Source of the DNA: Progne subis subis | Lineage: Eukaryota; Chordata; Aves; Passeriformes; Hirundinidae | Direction: 5' to 3' | Assembly: GCA_022316685.1 (NCBI GenBank) | Contig: JAKJHU010000337.1 | Location: forward strand, 1-64,000 | Length of the DNA: 64,000 bases | Shown: positions 31,860-43,849 of the stretch, piece by piece | How positions within the stretch are numbered: the first letter of the stretch is position 1 | Layout of the letters: each line of letters starts with the position of its first letter | Position numbers and translations under genes: made by a program | The notes under the pieces: model-generated | Database searches by the model: none | Told to the model about the DNA's origin: nothing | Seen by the model: only the letters and a program-made list of their open reading frames with translations

Positions 31860-34330
31860 TCTTTATTGGGTATAGGTCTTTCTACCCTTGAAGCATGAGT
31901 CTAGCCTTTTTTCTGCCATTTGAACTGTGGTTTTGTCAGGGAGAATCCATTGTCCCTCTTTTAGAGTTGCTCCTAGGTTTTCATGGCTTCTACTTCTGCT
32001 AAAGAAAAGTATGGTGTTTGATTTTGTGTTCCTGCTTCCTGAAAGTCATAAGTTACATTGCTGTTTTCCCTCAGGGCAGCTTTCTTAGCTTTGTCATCAG
32101 CCACATTGTTTCTTTTTGTTCTAATGTCTCTCCCTCTCTGGTGGCCTTTCACATGAATCACGGCTATCTTTTTTGGTCTCTTCAAAGCTTTAAGTATTTG
32201 AATTATCAATCCTTGGCGCACTAATCCTTTCTTTGAATGTTTATAAGTTCCCTTTGTTCCAATTTTTTCTAAATGTGTACGCTACCCCAAAGGCATATTT
32301 TGAGTCGGTGTATATGGTCCCTTCTCGATCCTTTAATAACAGCAACACACAGAATAATGCACAGAGTTCACAGGCTTGTGCTGAGCAGGACAGGCTAAGG
32401 GGACCAGATTCTTTCACTTCTAGTTTTTCTCCACAAATTATGGCATACCCAGATTTCCTTCTTCCATCTTCCATCAGAATGATCCATCTATAAATAATTT
32501 TTCTCCTGCTTTTAATTCTTGTTCTCTGAAATCTGGGCATATTTTTGTTTGTAACTCTATGACCTCTGTGCAATCTTGTATTAATTCTTCCCCTGGGTCC
32601 CCTAAAGGAACTGAGTGGGGCTTTGTATATTTGTCACACTCAGCTTTAATTCAGAGGAGTCTATCAAGAGAGACTCCTATTTTAATATTCTGCTATCATT
32701 TAACCATGTTTTGGCCTCTCTAGCAAGGATTCCCCTAATATTATGGGTGTGTACACTTCCAGTGGTGCCCCAAAGGTTACTTTTTGGGCTTCTTCTACTA
32801 ACACAGCAGTGGCTACCAGAGCTTGCAGGCATGTTGGCCAACTCTTACTAATTGGATCCAATAATTTGGAATAATATCCTACTGGCTTTTGGCTTCCCGC
32901 CTAATCTTGAGTCAATACTTCATAAGCCATTTGATCAACTGTATTAACAAATAATTGAAAAGGCTTGTCTAAATTGGGAAGACTCAGTACAGGAGCTTGC
33001 AGTAGGGCTTCTTTAACTTGCTCCAAATTTTCCTGATCCCTTTCATCCCATTTCAAGTGATTGGTAGTTAATTTCCGATGTAGAAATTTTACTTTTCTAC
33101 TAAACCCTTCTATCTCTTGCCTACAATAACCCAAGGGACGCAAAAACTACTTTATTTGTCTTTTAGATTTTGGGGGTCCCATGTTCAATATTCCTGGAAC
33201 CCTTTCAGGGTCTAGCTTTTTCTTTTGCTTACTAATCCAATGACCTAAACACTGCACTTCTGACTCTACAAACTGCAATTTTGACTTTGATATCTTTAGC
33301 CCATTTTCTCCCAGAAAATTTAGAAGCTTAATAGTACCCTTTGTAATTCCCTCTTCAGTTTCTCTTGCTACTAACAGACCATCTACATACTGTAGCAGCT
33401 TAATTCCTTTGAGTAACTCAAAGGACTTCCAAAGATTTTCTAACGCCCTCCCAAAAAGTTTCAGTGCCTCTGTAAACCTTGCGGTAGCACCGTTCACCTT
33501 AATTGCTCTCTCCTACCTGTAGCTGGGTCCTCCCTACTCAAAGGCAATCCCTACTGCCCTCATCCAGAGGCAAGTTCAAAAGGCATCCTTTAAATCCACG
33601 ACACTGTACCAAATGTAATTAGGAGGTATCTGACTTAGCTACTCCTGACAGCGGGTAATGGTTCTTTGATTTACCGCTCTGAGATCCTGCACTAGTCGGT
33701 AGCTACCATCAGGCTTCTTTACCGGCAGGATGGGGGTATGATGTGGTGACACACAGGACTCCAACACCCCCGATGTACTCAATTCTCAACGACCGGTTTC
33801 AATCCCTTCCGACCTTCCAGTGATATCGGATATTGTTTTACTCGAATGGGGATTTCTGGGTTCTGTATTTCAATGCTAATGGGCTGAATGTTTAATTTTC
33901 CTACTTCACCAGTATACCACACAGTGTCGCTAATCTTGAAATTATCTTCTTCAGTTAAAGAATAGATTTTAAGTTTTCCTTCACAGGGTGCTATTTTAAT
34001 GCTCAAGGCTACTATTAAGTCCCTTCCTAATAAATTATTATCAGCCTCTGGTATTATTATCAAATCATTCAATCTAATTTTTCATCCAGTTCAGTCTTCA
34101 CATTTTAATTACAGGAACGTGAAAATCTTCTCCTTTAACCCCAATTAGGACACGTTCATGACTTACTTCACATCCTTTGATAGTTTTCTTGCTGTAGACC
34201 TAGTAGCTTCTGTGTCCACCAAAAATGTGACTTCTTCATTTTGAGGACCTATTTTCAGTTTTATCAAGGGCTCTTCTAGGGTTTTCAGGTCCTCATTAAA
34301 TAGAGCTCCTGACCCCCCTAAGTCTTCTTG
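31860..34330 (-). pseudogene. pol: class I ERV pol: protease, RT, RNase H, minus strand
   Basis: Protease: the active-site region near 34,215 reads DTEA instead of the usual DTGA, and NNLLGRDLIV lies near 34,020. Reverse transcriptase: [18 protein letters not shown] near 33,700, then a catalytic box near 33,390 that reads YVDG where the polymerase normally has YVDD. RNase H: TIYTDSKYAFGVAYTF (near 32,290) and AVIHVKGHQRG (near 32,165), then NNVADDKAKKAA. The integrase is represented only by a short WILPDKT segment at about 31,945. With active-site changes in two enzymes and many frame breaks, it is inactive. Confidence 0.87.
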
Positions 34331-34349
34331 AAATATTTCCTCATCTTGT

Positions 34350-35800
34350 GGCCTCTTTCTACAGAATTTTTGTAGATGTCCCTTTTTGTGTCAATAAAAA
34401 CAAGTGGGTCCTGTTACCCCTGGAGGTAGGACAAGAAGTTTGTAAGTGTCCTTTCTGGTGACAGGAAAAACACGTGGATCTCGTATCCCCAGAGGTGGGA
34501 CCTGCCTTTTTCTCTTGTTTGTTCTTTCCTGAGCGCTTCTCTGTATTCATGGTTGTCTGTGTTTCCTTGACTGCTGCCATTAAAATCTGTGGTTTTGTCT
34601 TTTGCCTCTCCTCATCTCTTCTCACATACACTTTCTGTGCTTCTCTTAACAATTCCTGAAGCCCCCTATCCTGCCAATTTTCTGCTTTTACCAGCTTCTT
34701 CCTGATGTGCCCTCAGGACTTAATCTACACATTGTGTTTTCAAAAGGACCTGTCCTGCTGCAGTGTCGGGGTCTACACCTGAATATAACTGCAATGGCTT
34801 TTCTTAGTCTTTCTAACCAGTCTGCCAGGGCTTCATCCTTCCCTTGGTGCTCACTTAGAGCTTTCCTTATATTCTACCCCTTGGGCACTGTTTCCCGGAT
34901 TCCTTGGATAATCATCCACCGAGATCACTCCTATTCTGCCTGTGTCTTTCATTCTGATTATTCCAACCTGGATCTTGCATAGGCCATTTCTGATCCCCCT
35001 GGTCTGGCCCCTGACATTCTCTATCCCAAACCCTCATTCCTTGAATGTCTAATCATTTCTCTTTCTTCCATGATAAACAAGATTCCTAAGATAGACTGCA
35101 GTTCCACCCAGGTGTATATATTCAGCCCAAGAACTGATCTAATCTCTCTGCCATTCCAAGAGGATCCTCTAGCAGCCTGCCCATCTCCTTCTTAAACTCC
35201 CTGACATCCCCTGTGTTCAGGGAACACTCACATCACCAATAGGTCTCTGTTCTGGGTTTGCCATTGGAACTTTTCTAAGCGGGTATAGTCCATCTGTCCA
35301 TTTTTGCTTCCCCATCCCCATCATCACTTCTCCCTGTCCCCCCACCTCTAGTTCTATGTGCTACTGGCTCCTCCTGAATAGGGGGTGCGTTTGCATTTAC
35401 AGGAGGACCCTCGGGGGCTTGGGGTTGAACGGGCTGATTAGGTTGCCTATAAGGGGGTGGGAGGGGATCTAACGGATCCTAGGGCTCGTGTCTGTCTTTG
35501 TTGTCTGCTTGCTGTCTAGTTTGTAAAGGATAGAACAGAAAACCCTTGCTTCCTTGCCTTTGAGCGACAAATTCACCTTTCCCCTGGGAAGCCACAGAGC
35601 AGCATATTCGCTTTCTTCGTGGTTAAAAGATTCATTTGAATTCACATACAAATTCAAAGCCTGGCAAATCCAACTTTCAAAGGATCTGGACTTTGTCCAA
35701 TATAAATTATCTTTCTGGATCATTTCCTTTGTCCATTCAAACATACAATAATTAATCATTGTCTGCTTACTTTTTCCTCTTCGGGATTCCATGCATCCCA
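34350..35800 (-). pseudogene. gag: class I ERV gag, minus strand
   Basis: The matrix-like region at 35,792-35,469 has INYCMFEWTKEMI and DNLYWTKSRSFESWIC. A proline-rich region follows, then capsid (about 35,300-34,680, frame-broken) and nucleocapsid with one clear CCHC knuckle, CFSCHQKGHLQTSC, near 34,470; a second knuckle is frameshifted. The inverted arm at 52,528-53,967 keeps both knuckles. Confidence 0.85.
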
Positions 35801-36730
35801 GAATCGTAACATCATCCCCAGTGGACTGTCCTGAGGGATGCTCCCCTTCTGAGAACCCCCCTTCACAGTTCCCAGGTATACCAGGCTCTTGTCAATTTCC
35901 TTCGTAATAATTCACAGCCCCTGGGTCTAAGGACTTATTTTTCCTTGGACCCATTTTTGGCAGCAACAAACTAAGAAATCCCTGGTTCCAGGACTCCCTC
36001 ATTGTGTGGTTCAATCCTCTCACTTATTATTCTGTTGCACTGTTTTGTCTTTTGCCAACTGTTTACCTCACACCTAATTCCAATCTTTCTCCCGATCTGT
36101 CTTCCCTGACTATATCCTTCTAGCCACTTCCCCTTGCAATCCCTCTTAGTCTATTACTAAAGTTACCAACTATTTTCTTCTCAAAGAAAATTGAATGTGA
36201 CTCAATTGCTCCCCTCCTTATTCACCTCGCCCAGTGATCAGATCGCTCCCTTCTCCTCGAGGACCTTCCCCTGGGTTCTCGGGTTGGGACCCTCCCTGCC
36301 AGTCCCTCCCAGGGAACCTCACTCATTCTCTCTTTTCACTTCCCTCCTTTCCCAGCTGGTCTCCTCACAGAGAGCCAAAAACGTGGTACTGGGAGGTTCG
36401 TACTTGCTTTGGGGTCTGGGCTACCAGCCCCCATTTTAGATATTCTACACACAAACACACAGCCGCCTGCCGTCCCAACCCCATGGGACTTACACAGTCT
36501 GTTTTTCCACACAGTTTCTTGAGCACAAGACGTTTTACAGGCACCTTTACCTTTAGCTGGTACTAGCACAGGAGCATTTGTGCGTGCCTCCTATTGATAG
36601 CTTCTTTGCTTATGCATTATCGTAATTGGAACTCCTTCTCCAAGGGAGCTTGGTCTAACCTCGGGACCACCTAAAAAGAGCTGGTGGGGAGCTCCTTCCC
36701 GAGACTAGCCGTCCTTCCCCAGGCTGGAGT
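35801..36730 (-). other. leader of the tRNA-Phe-type provirus
   Basis: Non-coding leader between primer site and gag, conserved with 51,555-52,527 in the inverted arm, which shows that both arms carry the same element. No gene was seen. Confidence 0.65.
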
Positions 36731-36748
36731 TCCCAGGTTTCAGCACCA
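36731..36748 (-). promoter_or_regulatory. primer-binding site, phenylalanine-tRNA type
   Basis: On minus, TGGTGCTGAAACCTGGGA starts 3 bases after the LTR. It matches the complement of the phenylalanine tRNA 3' end with two C-to-T changes, both consistent with decay. The inverted-arm copy at 51,537-51,554 differs at other positions, so the ancestral site can be read from the two. Confidence 0.75.
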
Positions 36749-36751
36749 AAT

Positions 36752-37576
36752 TGTTATAAATGAAGCTCTATATGTCTAATTTAATAAGCAACAAAGTTGA
36801 ATTTAGCAGCAATGCAATTTTATTTAAGTAGCATTTTATAATCAAGCATATTAAAAAATTCGGCAGTCATTAATAAAGACAAGTACTTTCGGATAAAGCA
36901 TACACATAAAGTGACCAGAGTATGGAGGGAGTTTTCTCACCCTACTTCACATACAAAAAAAAGTAATCCAATTTAAACTTTTATGCTATATGCTAATACA
37001 TATTCATTAATATTTCCTGTGAATCTCCTATTTTCAATTTGTAAAATCTACGTCACTATACTACATAGCAAATGCTCCACTTGTTATTAGGGTGTCTTTT
37101 TGGCTTTTTGGTGGTCTTCTTCAGATGAAGGCTCTCGTCCTATGAATAACCATTACTGGTTGTTCATGTGCTCTGAATTTTTTGTTATACATAACTAAGC
37201 ATTATGCTCCAAAAAGTAATTATTTCATGGTTTAAACCACCACCCAAACTCCCTGCCTTGGAATACTTGGAATAGCTTTGTCCATCTCAAGGCCAGTTCT
37301 ATCTTAGGACATCCTGCATCCCATCACATCTGCAAAGGGCCCACCTCCCTACCTTGGAGTAGTCCCAGCTTTAGCCAATCCAACTTTGAGACTCTTGCTT
37401 ATCTCAAACTGCATCTTGTATCTTATTTTTCTCATGTAGCATCTGCCAAGGGGCCTATCTGCTTTGTAACATTACTCACATCTTATTTTTCCTTTACTGC
37501 TTTATAACAAATATTTTCTAAACAATATATAATTTTAAAATATTGTTATAATTACAATTAGAATAAATAATTTTCA
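36752..37576 (-). repeat. 5' LTR of the tRNA-Phe-type provirus (825 bp)
   Basis: On minus it begins TGAAAATTATTTATTC and ends TTCATTTATAACA. Inverse copy at 50,694-51,533. The host flank at 37,577 onward matches the flank of the other arm across the LTR boundary. Confidence 0.9.
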
Positions 37577-39274
37577 TTTAGTATATCTTTATAGATTGAT
37601 ATCAGTAATGTCCCATTTATATTCATCCTCAACACATTAAATGCAATCTAAATATATATGAAAATCAAGACCCTTCATGGCTGATGATAAATCAGACTTT
37701 GTCCCCACCGCTCACCACTATTTCTCTAGTCATATGGACCAGGAACAATGTGGCCAGCAGGAGCAGGGCAGTGATTCTTCCCCTGTGCTTGGCACTGCTT
37801 GGGCAGTGTCCAGTTCTGGGCTCCCGAATTTAAAAAGTCATGGAGGGGCTGGAGCGTGTCCTGAGAAGAACAACAAGGGTGGTAAGGAGTCTGGAACACA
37901 AGTCCTGTGAGGAGGGGCTGAGGGAGCAGGGGTTGTTCATCCTGGAGAAGAGGAGGCTCAGGGGAGACAAGGCAGTGTCAGGGCACAGGTTGGACTTGAT
38001 GATGTCCAAGGTCTTTTCCAACCTGGCTGATTCTGTCATTCTCTGAAACCACCCTTGCAGCAGTTGCAGGATGAGCCCTCGGCCTCCTCTTCAGAAGCTC
38101 CAGCAGCCCAGGTGCCTCAGGTTCTCCTCACAGCCCCAAAGCCCATCCTGTCAGTCCTGCAGAGCCTCTGCAGCTCCTCCTCCGTGCCCAGAACAGGGAG
38201 CCCCAAGAGCCAGACACAGCAGCCCAGATGTGCCCCCCTAGCCTGTGGTGCCTCTGGCAAGGGAGCAGCACGAGGCACTGCAGGAGCCTGCAGACAATTC
38301 CTGAAGCACTTGGAGGATGATCCTGCTCCCCAAGGGATGTTCCCATGGTGCCAACTTGGGAACTGAAAAGGGGAGTGGGGCCATGGAAGATCAGGCAAGC
38401 AGGGAGGGGCTGTTTACAGGGAAGTGAACAGGGGTGGGCAAAAGGAAGAAATTTGTAGCAGGAAGGGGAAAGAAAGCCCAGGTTAAGCAAAGGAAATGCT
38501 GAGGGCAGTTTGGGGGTGGCTGCCAGGCAGCCCTGGTTCTGAGCAACAACATCTACAGTGGCACAGGAAACTCACAGCTCATGGGAACAAACTTTCTGGA
38601 TGACTTCAGAGGCCACCACAAATCTGAGTGGTTTCCCTGCTGTCCCCCAGCCCTTCCTGGCCCCAGGGGCTGATGGCATTTGTGCTCCCTCAGGTTCATC
38701 TCCCCACACCAACACCATGGGGGTGCTCACGCCTGCTCTGGGCAGTGCAAACAGGGACCCCTGAGCCAGTGCTGCCTTGTCTGTGCCTGCAAGGATGCGG
38801 CACCTGTGTGAGCTGGGGGAGAGGCCAGGGCTGCAGAGGGGGGATGTTGTTGGCAGGTGCATGAGGACGCTCTGGGACGCTGCTCTGGGGTGTCCAGTGC
38901 AGTGGGGATGGATCAGCCCCTGCTCTGCTGCTCCTTCCTGTCTCCCCCAGGCACCTTGCAGAGCCCCAGCCATGCTGTTTGCCCCCAGCCTGCCCACGGC
39001 CACCCTGGGGCTGCTCACTGGGGCTTTTCTCTGCCTGAGCATTGCCTGGGCGTGTTCTGGAGAGAGCCCTGGGCAAGGAGCCTGGAGCCCCCAGGCCCTG
39101 GCCTGAGGCGTCAGCGCTGCCCCAGCAGTGCCCATGGCCTGTCCCTGCTGCAGCCCCGGCACTGCCACCCCCAGCACTGTGCCCGGCCCCGAGAGCACTC
39201 AGGCCCTACAGCAACACCAGGGCCAGGAGGGCAGCGGGGCAGGGGCACGGGAGCAGCACTGGCAACACCAAGTG
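37577..39274. other. duplicated flank of provirus and pseudogene B, no gene
   Basis: Matches about 49,120-50,693 in inverse orientation, including the GATATCAGTAATGTCCCATTTAT block next to the LTR and the AAACTTTCTGGATGACTTCAGAGGCC block near 38,590. Apart from the CR1 fragment, it is GC-rich sequence with open frames that are not kept in frame between arms. No gene called. Confidence 0.6.
37755..38045 (+). mobile_element. CR1 LINE 3' fragment
   Basis: Contains GAGCAGGGCAGTGATTCTTCCCC, TGTCCAGTTCTGGGCTCC, GGCTGGAGCGTGTCCTGAGAAG and GGACTTGATGATGTCCAAGG, the characteristic CR1 3' sequence, ending with a TTCTGTCATTCTCTG tail. Inverse copy at 50,225-50,510. Confidence 0.85.
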
Positions 39275-39526
39275 CTGCTGCTGCTGGGCACAGCTGCTGT
39301 GCCAGCACTGATCTGCCCCAGCTCTGCACACAGACATTGCTGCTGCAGCTGCAGAGAAGGGAACAAAAGTGGTATCTCTGCAGAAAACTTGGCTGGGAGA
39401 TCCTTTAGTTCCTTTAAAGCCACTAAGAGTGCAGCCCATTGTTGACACAGCCTGTGGCCACAAAGAAAGTGGAGAAAAACAGAATGAGAAATGGCACAAA
39501 CAATGAGATTTATTTGTGTACAGTAT

Positions 39527-39527
39527 G

Positions 39528-39557
<30 letters not shown>
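39527..39557. repeat. poly(A) tract (31 A)
   Basis: Homopolymer in the 3' flank of pseudogene B. A poly(T) tract lies at the equivalent place beside pseudogene C (48,836-48,860). Confidence 0.95.
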
Positions 39558-39561
<4 letters not shown>

Positions 39562-39633
39562 CCAAAATTAAACCAACAAGAAGTATCAAAGATGACTTTT
39601 ATTACAAGTGATTTGCAGAAATTGGCCAGCAGT

Positions 39634-40565
39634 TTAATGTTCCTGAAACCATCCAGTCATCAGCCTCCAGACTGCAGCCTTGAGCTCCTGGTTCCTCAGG
39701 CTGTAGATGAGGGGGTTCAGGGCTGGAGGCACCACTGAGTACAGAACTGACAGAGCCAGATCCAGGGATGGGGAGGAGATGGAGGGGGGCTTCAGGTAGG
39801 CCAAAAAGCCAGTGCTGATAAACAGAGATACCACGGCCACGTGAGGGAGGCAGGTGGAAAAGGCTTTGTGCTGTCCTGCTCAGAGGGGATCCTCAGCACA
39901 GCCCTGAAGATCTGCACATAGGAGAAAACAATGAACACAAAACAACCAAATGCTAAACAGACACTAACAGCAAGAAGCCCAAGTTCCCTGAGGTAGGATT
40001 TGGAGCAGGAGAGCTTGAGGATGTGTGGGATTTCACAGAAGAACTGGCCCAAGGCATTGCCATGGCACAGGGGCAGGGAAAATGTATTGGCCGTGTGCAT
40101 GAGAGCATGAGGAAAGGCACTGGCCCAGGCAGCTGCTGCCATGTGGGCACAAGCTCTGCTGCCCAGGAGGGTCCCGTAGTGCAGGGGTTTGCAGATGGAC
40201 ACGTAGCGGTTGTAGCACATGATGGTCAGGAGGAAATACTCTGCTGAAATGAAGAACAGAAAGAAAAGACCTGTGCAGCACATCCTGTGTAGGAGATGTT
40301 CCTGGTGTCCCAGAGGGAATTGTGCATGGCTTTGGGGACAGTGGTGCAGGTGGAGCCCAGGTCGGTGATGGGCCAGGTTGAGCAGGAAGAAGAACATGGG
40401 CGTGTGCAGGAGGTGGCCGCAGGCTACGGCGCTGATGATGAGGCCGTTGCCCAGGAGGGCAGCCAGGGAGATGCCCAGGAAGAGGCAGAAGTGCAGGAGC
40501 TGCAGCTGCTGTGTGTCTGCCAATGGCAGCAGGAGGAAGTGGCTGATGGAGCTGCTATTGGACAT
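39634..40565 (-). pseudogene. olfactory receptor pseudogene B (bird OR14-like)
   Basis: Same family as pseudogene A. Start at 40,565 with the Asn-Ser-Ser motif; TM1 GNGLII; PMFFFLLNLA; MCYNRYVSICKPLHY, in which Asn replaces the Asp of the usual DRY-type motif; [46 protein letters not shown]; stop at 39,634. Three frame changes occur: an insertion near 40,369 and a compensating one-base loss in a T-run near 40,268, so about 34 residues are read out of frame; and a one-base loss near 39,876 after IPSEQ. The last change is also present in pseudogene A but not C. The total length is normal. A full seven-helix receptor cannot be made. Confidence 0.9.
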
Positions 40566-42890
40566 TTCTTCACTCTGGCCATGGAGTCCTGTTCAAGGAA
40601 CAGAGAGGTGACAAGTCAGGGGGAGATTTTGCTGAGCAATTTCCAAACCCTTTCTCCCAGCCCTGCCCCTGCTGCTCTGTGCCACCCAATTTTCCTTTTC
40701 TCAGAGCCCTTCCTTCAGCCCCCTACCTGGAGCTCTGCTGGATCTGGCCCCGTGCTGTGACGAGCAGGGGCTCTGCCCATGGACACCGAAGGGTCAGCTC
40801 TGCTCTGCAGCACTGGGGTCATGGGAACAGGGACAGGGGCCAGTCCTGGGGTTGGACTTCATCAGCCCAAGCTGCTCCTGAGGCAGAGGAGCTTGGCAGC
40901 ATCTCCTGTGCCAGGGCTAAGGAACGGTGATGGGCAAAGGCACTTGGAGAGGGTTTCCTGCTGTGCCCAGGGAGATCAGAGAGAACTGTGCAAGGCAAGG
41001 GCAATGTCTGTAACTCAGTGAAGAGTGAGGGGAGCTGCTCTGTCACTCCATCTGTCCTCAGCTGCCCTGAGATCGAGGGCAGTCCCTGTGTTCCCCTGAA
41101 AATCAGCCTGACACAGCTGAGAGCAGAGGGAGCCACAGCAGAGTAAACTGGCTCAGCCTTTCTCAGAGTCTCAGCCCCACTCCTGGCCAAGGACACTCCT
41201 GTCCCCCAGTGTCCCCTGGAGGCAGCTCACAGCTTGGATGGCATCCCCAGGACAACCCAGGGTCCTGTCCATGGCTCTGCTGGAGGAGAGTCAGCTCATT
41301 CCCAGCCTCCAGCCTGCCCTGCCCAGAGCTCCCCAGGGCAGAGGGAGCTGGAACACCCCATTGCTGTGCTCAGCCTGCATAGGAGGAGCCCAAGGGCTGG
41401 GCCTGAGCCTGCAGCTGGAGCTGCCATTCCCAGAGAGCCCATCAGCAATGCCAGGAGCACCTGGGCAAGGCAAGGAGAGAGACCTGTGCTCTGAGGAAAA
41501 GCCTTTCCCTGCCCAGCCCTGTACAGCCCCTGCCAGGCAGCAGCAGTGCAGGACAGTGGCCCTCAGGCCCTGCTCAGCAGGAATGGGCACATGGCAGGAG
41601 AGATGCCCTTCATCTCTGGAGCTGCTCTGCCAGCCCAGGAGGGGACTGAGGGCCTCGAGCCCCCAGGCTGAGGGCAGTGCTGGCTGTGAGGGGACACAAG
41701 AGCTGTGCTGCTCAGGGCAGCGTGTGCCCTGCAGGGCAGGGCCGGCAGGTGCCACATCTCCCCTGCAGCAGGGCTTCCCTCAGCGCTGCCTCCCTCCCTC
41801 CCTGCCCACGGCTCTGCTGCTGGAGCTGTCCCAGCTCGAGCTGTTCCTGTGGCCCCGGGCTCCTTCCCTGCCAGTGCTGCCAGAGCCCAGCCCAGCCCCT
41901 GGGCCAGCTCTGCCCTGCAGCTGCTCGGGGCTGCAGGGATTAAAGAACAGCTCCCCCAGGCCCGGGCACCATGGAAAGGGGATGCTGCATGGATCTGGAG
42001 GCTGGGGAGCTGGAGGCACTTGCTGAGGATCCCAGGAAAACCCAGTGGGATGGTTTAAGAGCCTCAGCCCTTTCTCTGCCTTGCACAGCTGCGTTTCCAT
42101 TGCCACTAAGCTGAGCCAGGGAGAAGCGGGAGCACAGATTCAGGAAAGCAGAGACTCAAGCAAGAAACCCCTGCCCTGAATGAGCTCATGAAAAGTCTCC
42201 TCTTTGGGGAATGACCTGGGCATGAGCTGGAGCTGTGAGCAGCCCTGGCCCACACAGCACCCTCTCCACAGCAGCAGGACCCGCCCTGGCAGGAGTCACT
42301 CCTTGCACCTACAACTCCTCTCCACCATCCACAGGGAGCTCCTAGGCAGGCTGAGAGCTGCCCCTGGCAGGTGGCAGATCCCCTGGCCTGGCCAAGTGCC
42401 CTCAGGGCTGCAGGAGCTGCTCTGCACGACAGCCCTGGGCACCCCTGGCTGCAGCCCCAGCTTCAGCCCCTGCAGCTGTCCCTGGCAGCAGGAGCCCTCC
42501 TGCCCTGTCCCTCTGATGGAGCCCAGGGCAGCCCCGCTCTGGAGCACATCCTCCCCCAAACCAGGAATAGCAGCAGAGCCATCCTTACAGTCATCTCAGT
42601 CCTGTCAAAGGTCAGCTTTAGGAGATACCTGCAGCCAGGGACTGACTGTGTCAAAAGCTGTGAAGATTTCTCCATGAGTAATCTCAGAATTGTCCTCCCA
42701 GCTGCTTTAAGCCTGTGTCTGCTTCACTGCTCTCAGGTACCTGCAGGCAGTGCCCTCAGCCCTGCTGGGCTGGGAAAGGAGATGCTCCTCAGAAGTGTCT
42801 TTTTCAAGCTCTTCTTGGTTTGCCAGGAGCTTCCTCTGTGCCAGGAGGCCAGCCCAGCTCAGCAGCACAGATAAAGCACAAAGCTTTTAA
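40566..42890. other. GC-rich spacer upstream of pseudogene B, no gene seen
   Basis: The first ~70 bases match the upstream flanks of A and C; beyond that there is only faint resemblance (for example GCAGCTCACAGCTTGGATGG near 41,223). Long open frames in several overlapping phases (such as 41,238-42,026) have the Pro/Ser/Leu/Cys-rich composition expected of GC-rich non-coding DNA and no recognisable domain. Confidence 0.55.
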
Positions 42891-43849
42891 TTACCCTCTT
42901 GGGACATTGATGCTGATTACATCAGACTCAGTCCCTGAGAGTGTGCTCAAAAAACTTCTCAAGAACTCAAAGTCAGATTCAAAGTCCAAAGTTTCTTAAA
43001 CTTTTAATGGGTCCCAGTGAGGGACACAACTCATAAGAAAGTGTCCCCAGGTTCTAGTTAAGCAGAACACTGCAAGCACTGTGGACTGGTGAGGACAAAC
43101 AAGGAAAAGGTGTCTTTGGGTGCTGAGCAAACCTGGATGTGTTTCAGGAATGCAAAGGGCCAAGGCCTGAGCCCCAGCCCCTGCCAAGGCAGATCCTGTC
43201 CCTCCCTCCTTGCTCAGGGCTCTTCCTGGGGCACTGGGATGTGGGGATGTGCAATGCCAAGGACAGCACCATGGGGCGGGCCCCTGCCAGGCTGCTGAGC
43301 AGGGACAAGGAGGCAATGAGGCCCCAGGGCTGCAAGGGTCACTTGTCCCCTCCTGGCCTCAGTGCCAGGGCCAGCAGCCATGGCCAAAGTGCTGCAGGAG
43401 TTGGCTCTGTCAGGGCCTTTCAGCTGCTGCCCATCCCTGTGCCCTCTCCAGCCCAGGCTGTCCTACGGTGTCCATGCCCTGTGCCTCTGTCCCTGAAGGA
43501 TGTCGTCATCCCCCGGCTGCCCCACCTCGCTGGCCCCTTCCTTTGCTGACAGCTCTGCGTCCTGCCTGCCTCTGCCTGGGCACACAGAGCCTTGGGCTGC
43601 TCCAGACTCCTTCTGGGGGATGTGTTGTACCACAGCCCTGCCCTGGGAGGGAAATTCCTTTCTCCTGGTGTCCAGTCTGGACTTCTCCAGCTGCCCTCTG
43701 CATCATTTTTTTCTTTCTCTCTCTCTTTTCTGCCATGTCAAAATGATCCCCCATCTCTGAAATCACCCTTCAAGCACTCCCAGGGCTCTTGTCCCCTGTC
43801 CTCAGTCTGCACTCCACTGAGCACAGAGCTCCTTTGTCTCTATACAGTG
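42891..43849. other. unidentified sequence, no gene seen
   Basis: About 42,890-43,080 is AT-richer and resembles the end of a transposed repeat (TTAAACTTTTAATGGGTCCC). The remainder is GC-rich with chance open frames. No family assigned. Confidence 0.45.

Larger units (their letters stand above)
27003..37576 (-). mobile_element. class I ERV provirus with tRNA-Phe primer site, minus strand
   Basis: Read on minus: 5' LTR (37,576-36,752), primer site, leader, gag (about 35,800-34,350), protease/RT/RNase H (34,330-31,860), a region of unidentified Cys-rich frames (31,750-30,400), env (30,148-27,981) and 3' LTR (27,828-27,003). Length is 10.6 kb. Most of the integrase is absent. All genes are broken. 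The 5' half is duplicated in inverted orientation at 50,694-55,800. Confidence 0.88.

Noticed and set aside
41238..42026. 262-codon open frame upstream of pseudogene B
   Set aside because: GC-rich composition, several overlapping frames of similar length, no domain, no conserved counterpart.
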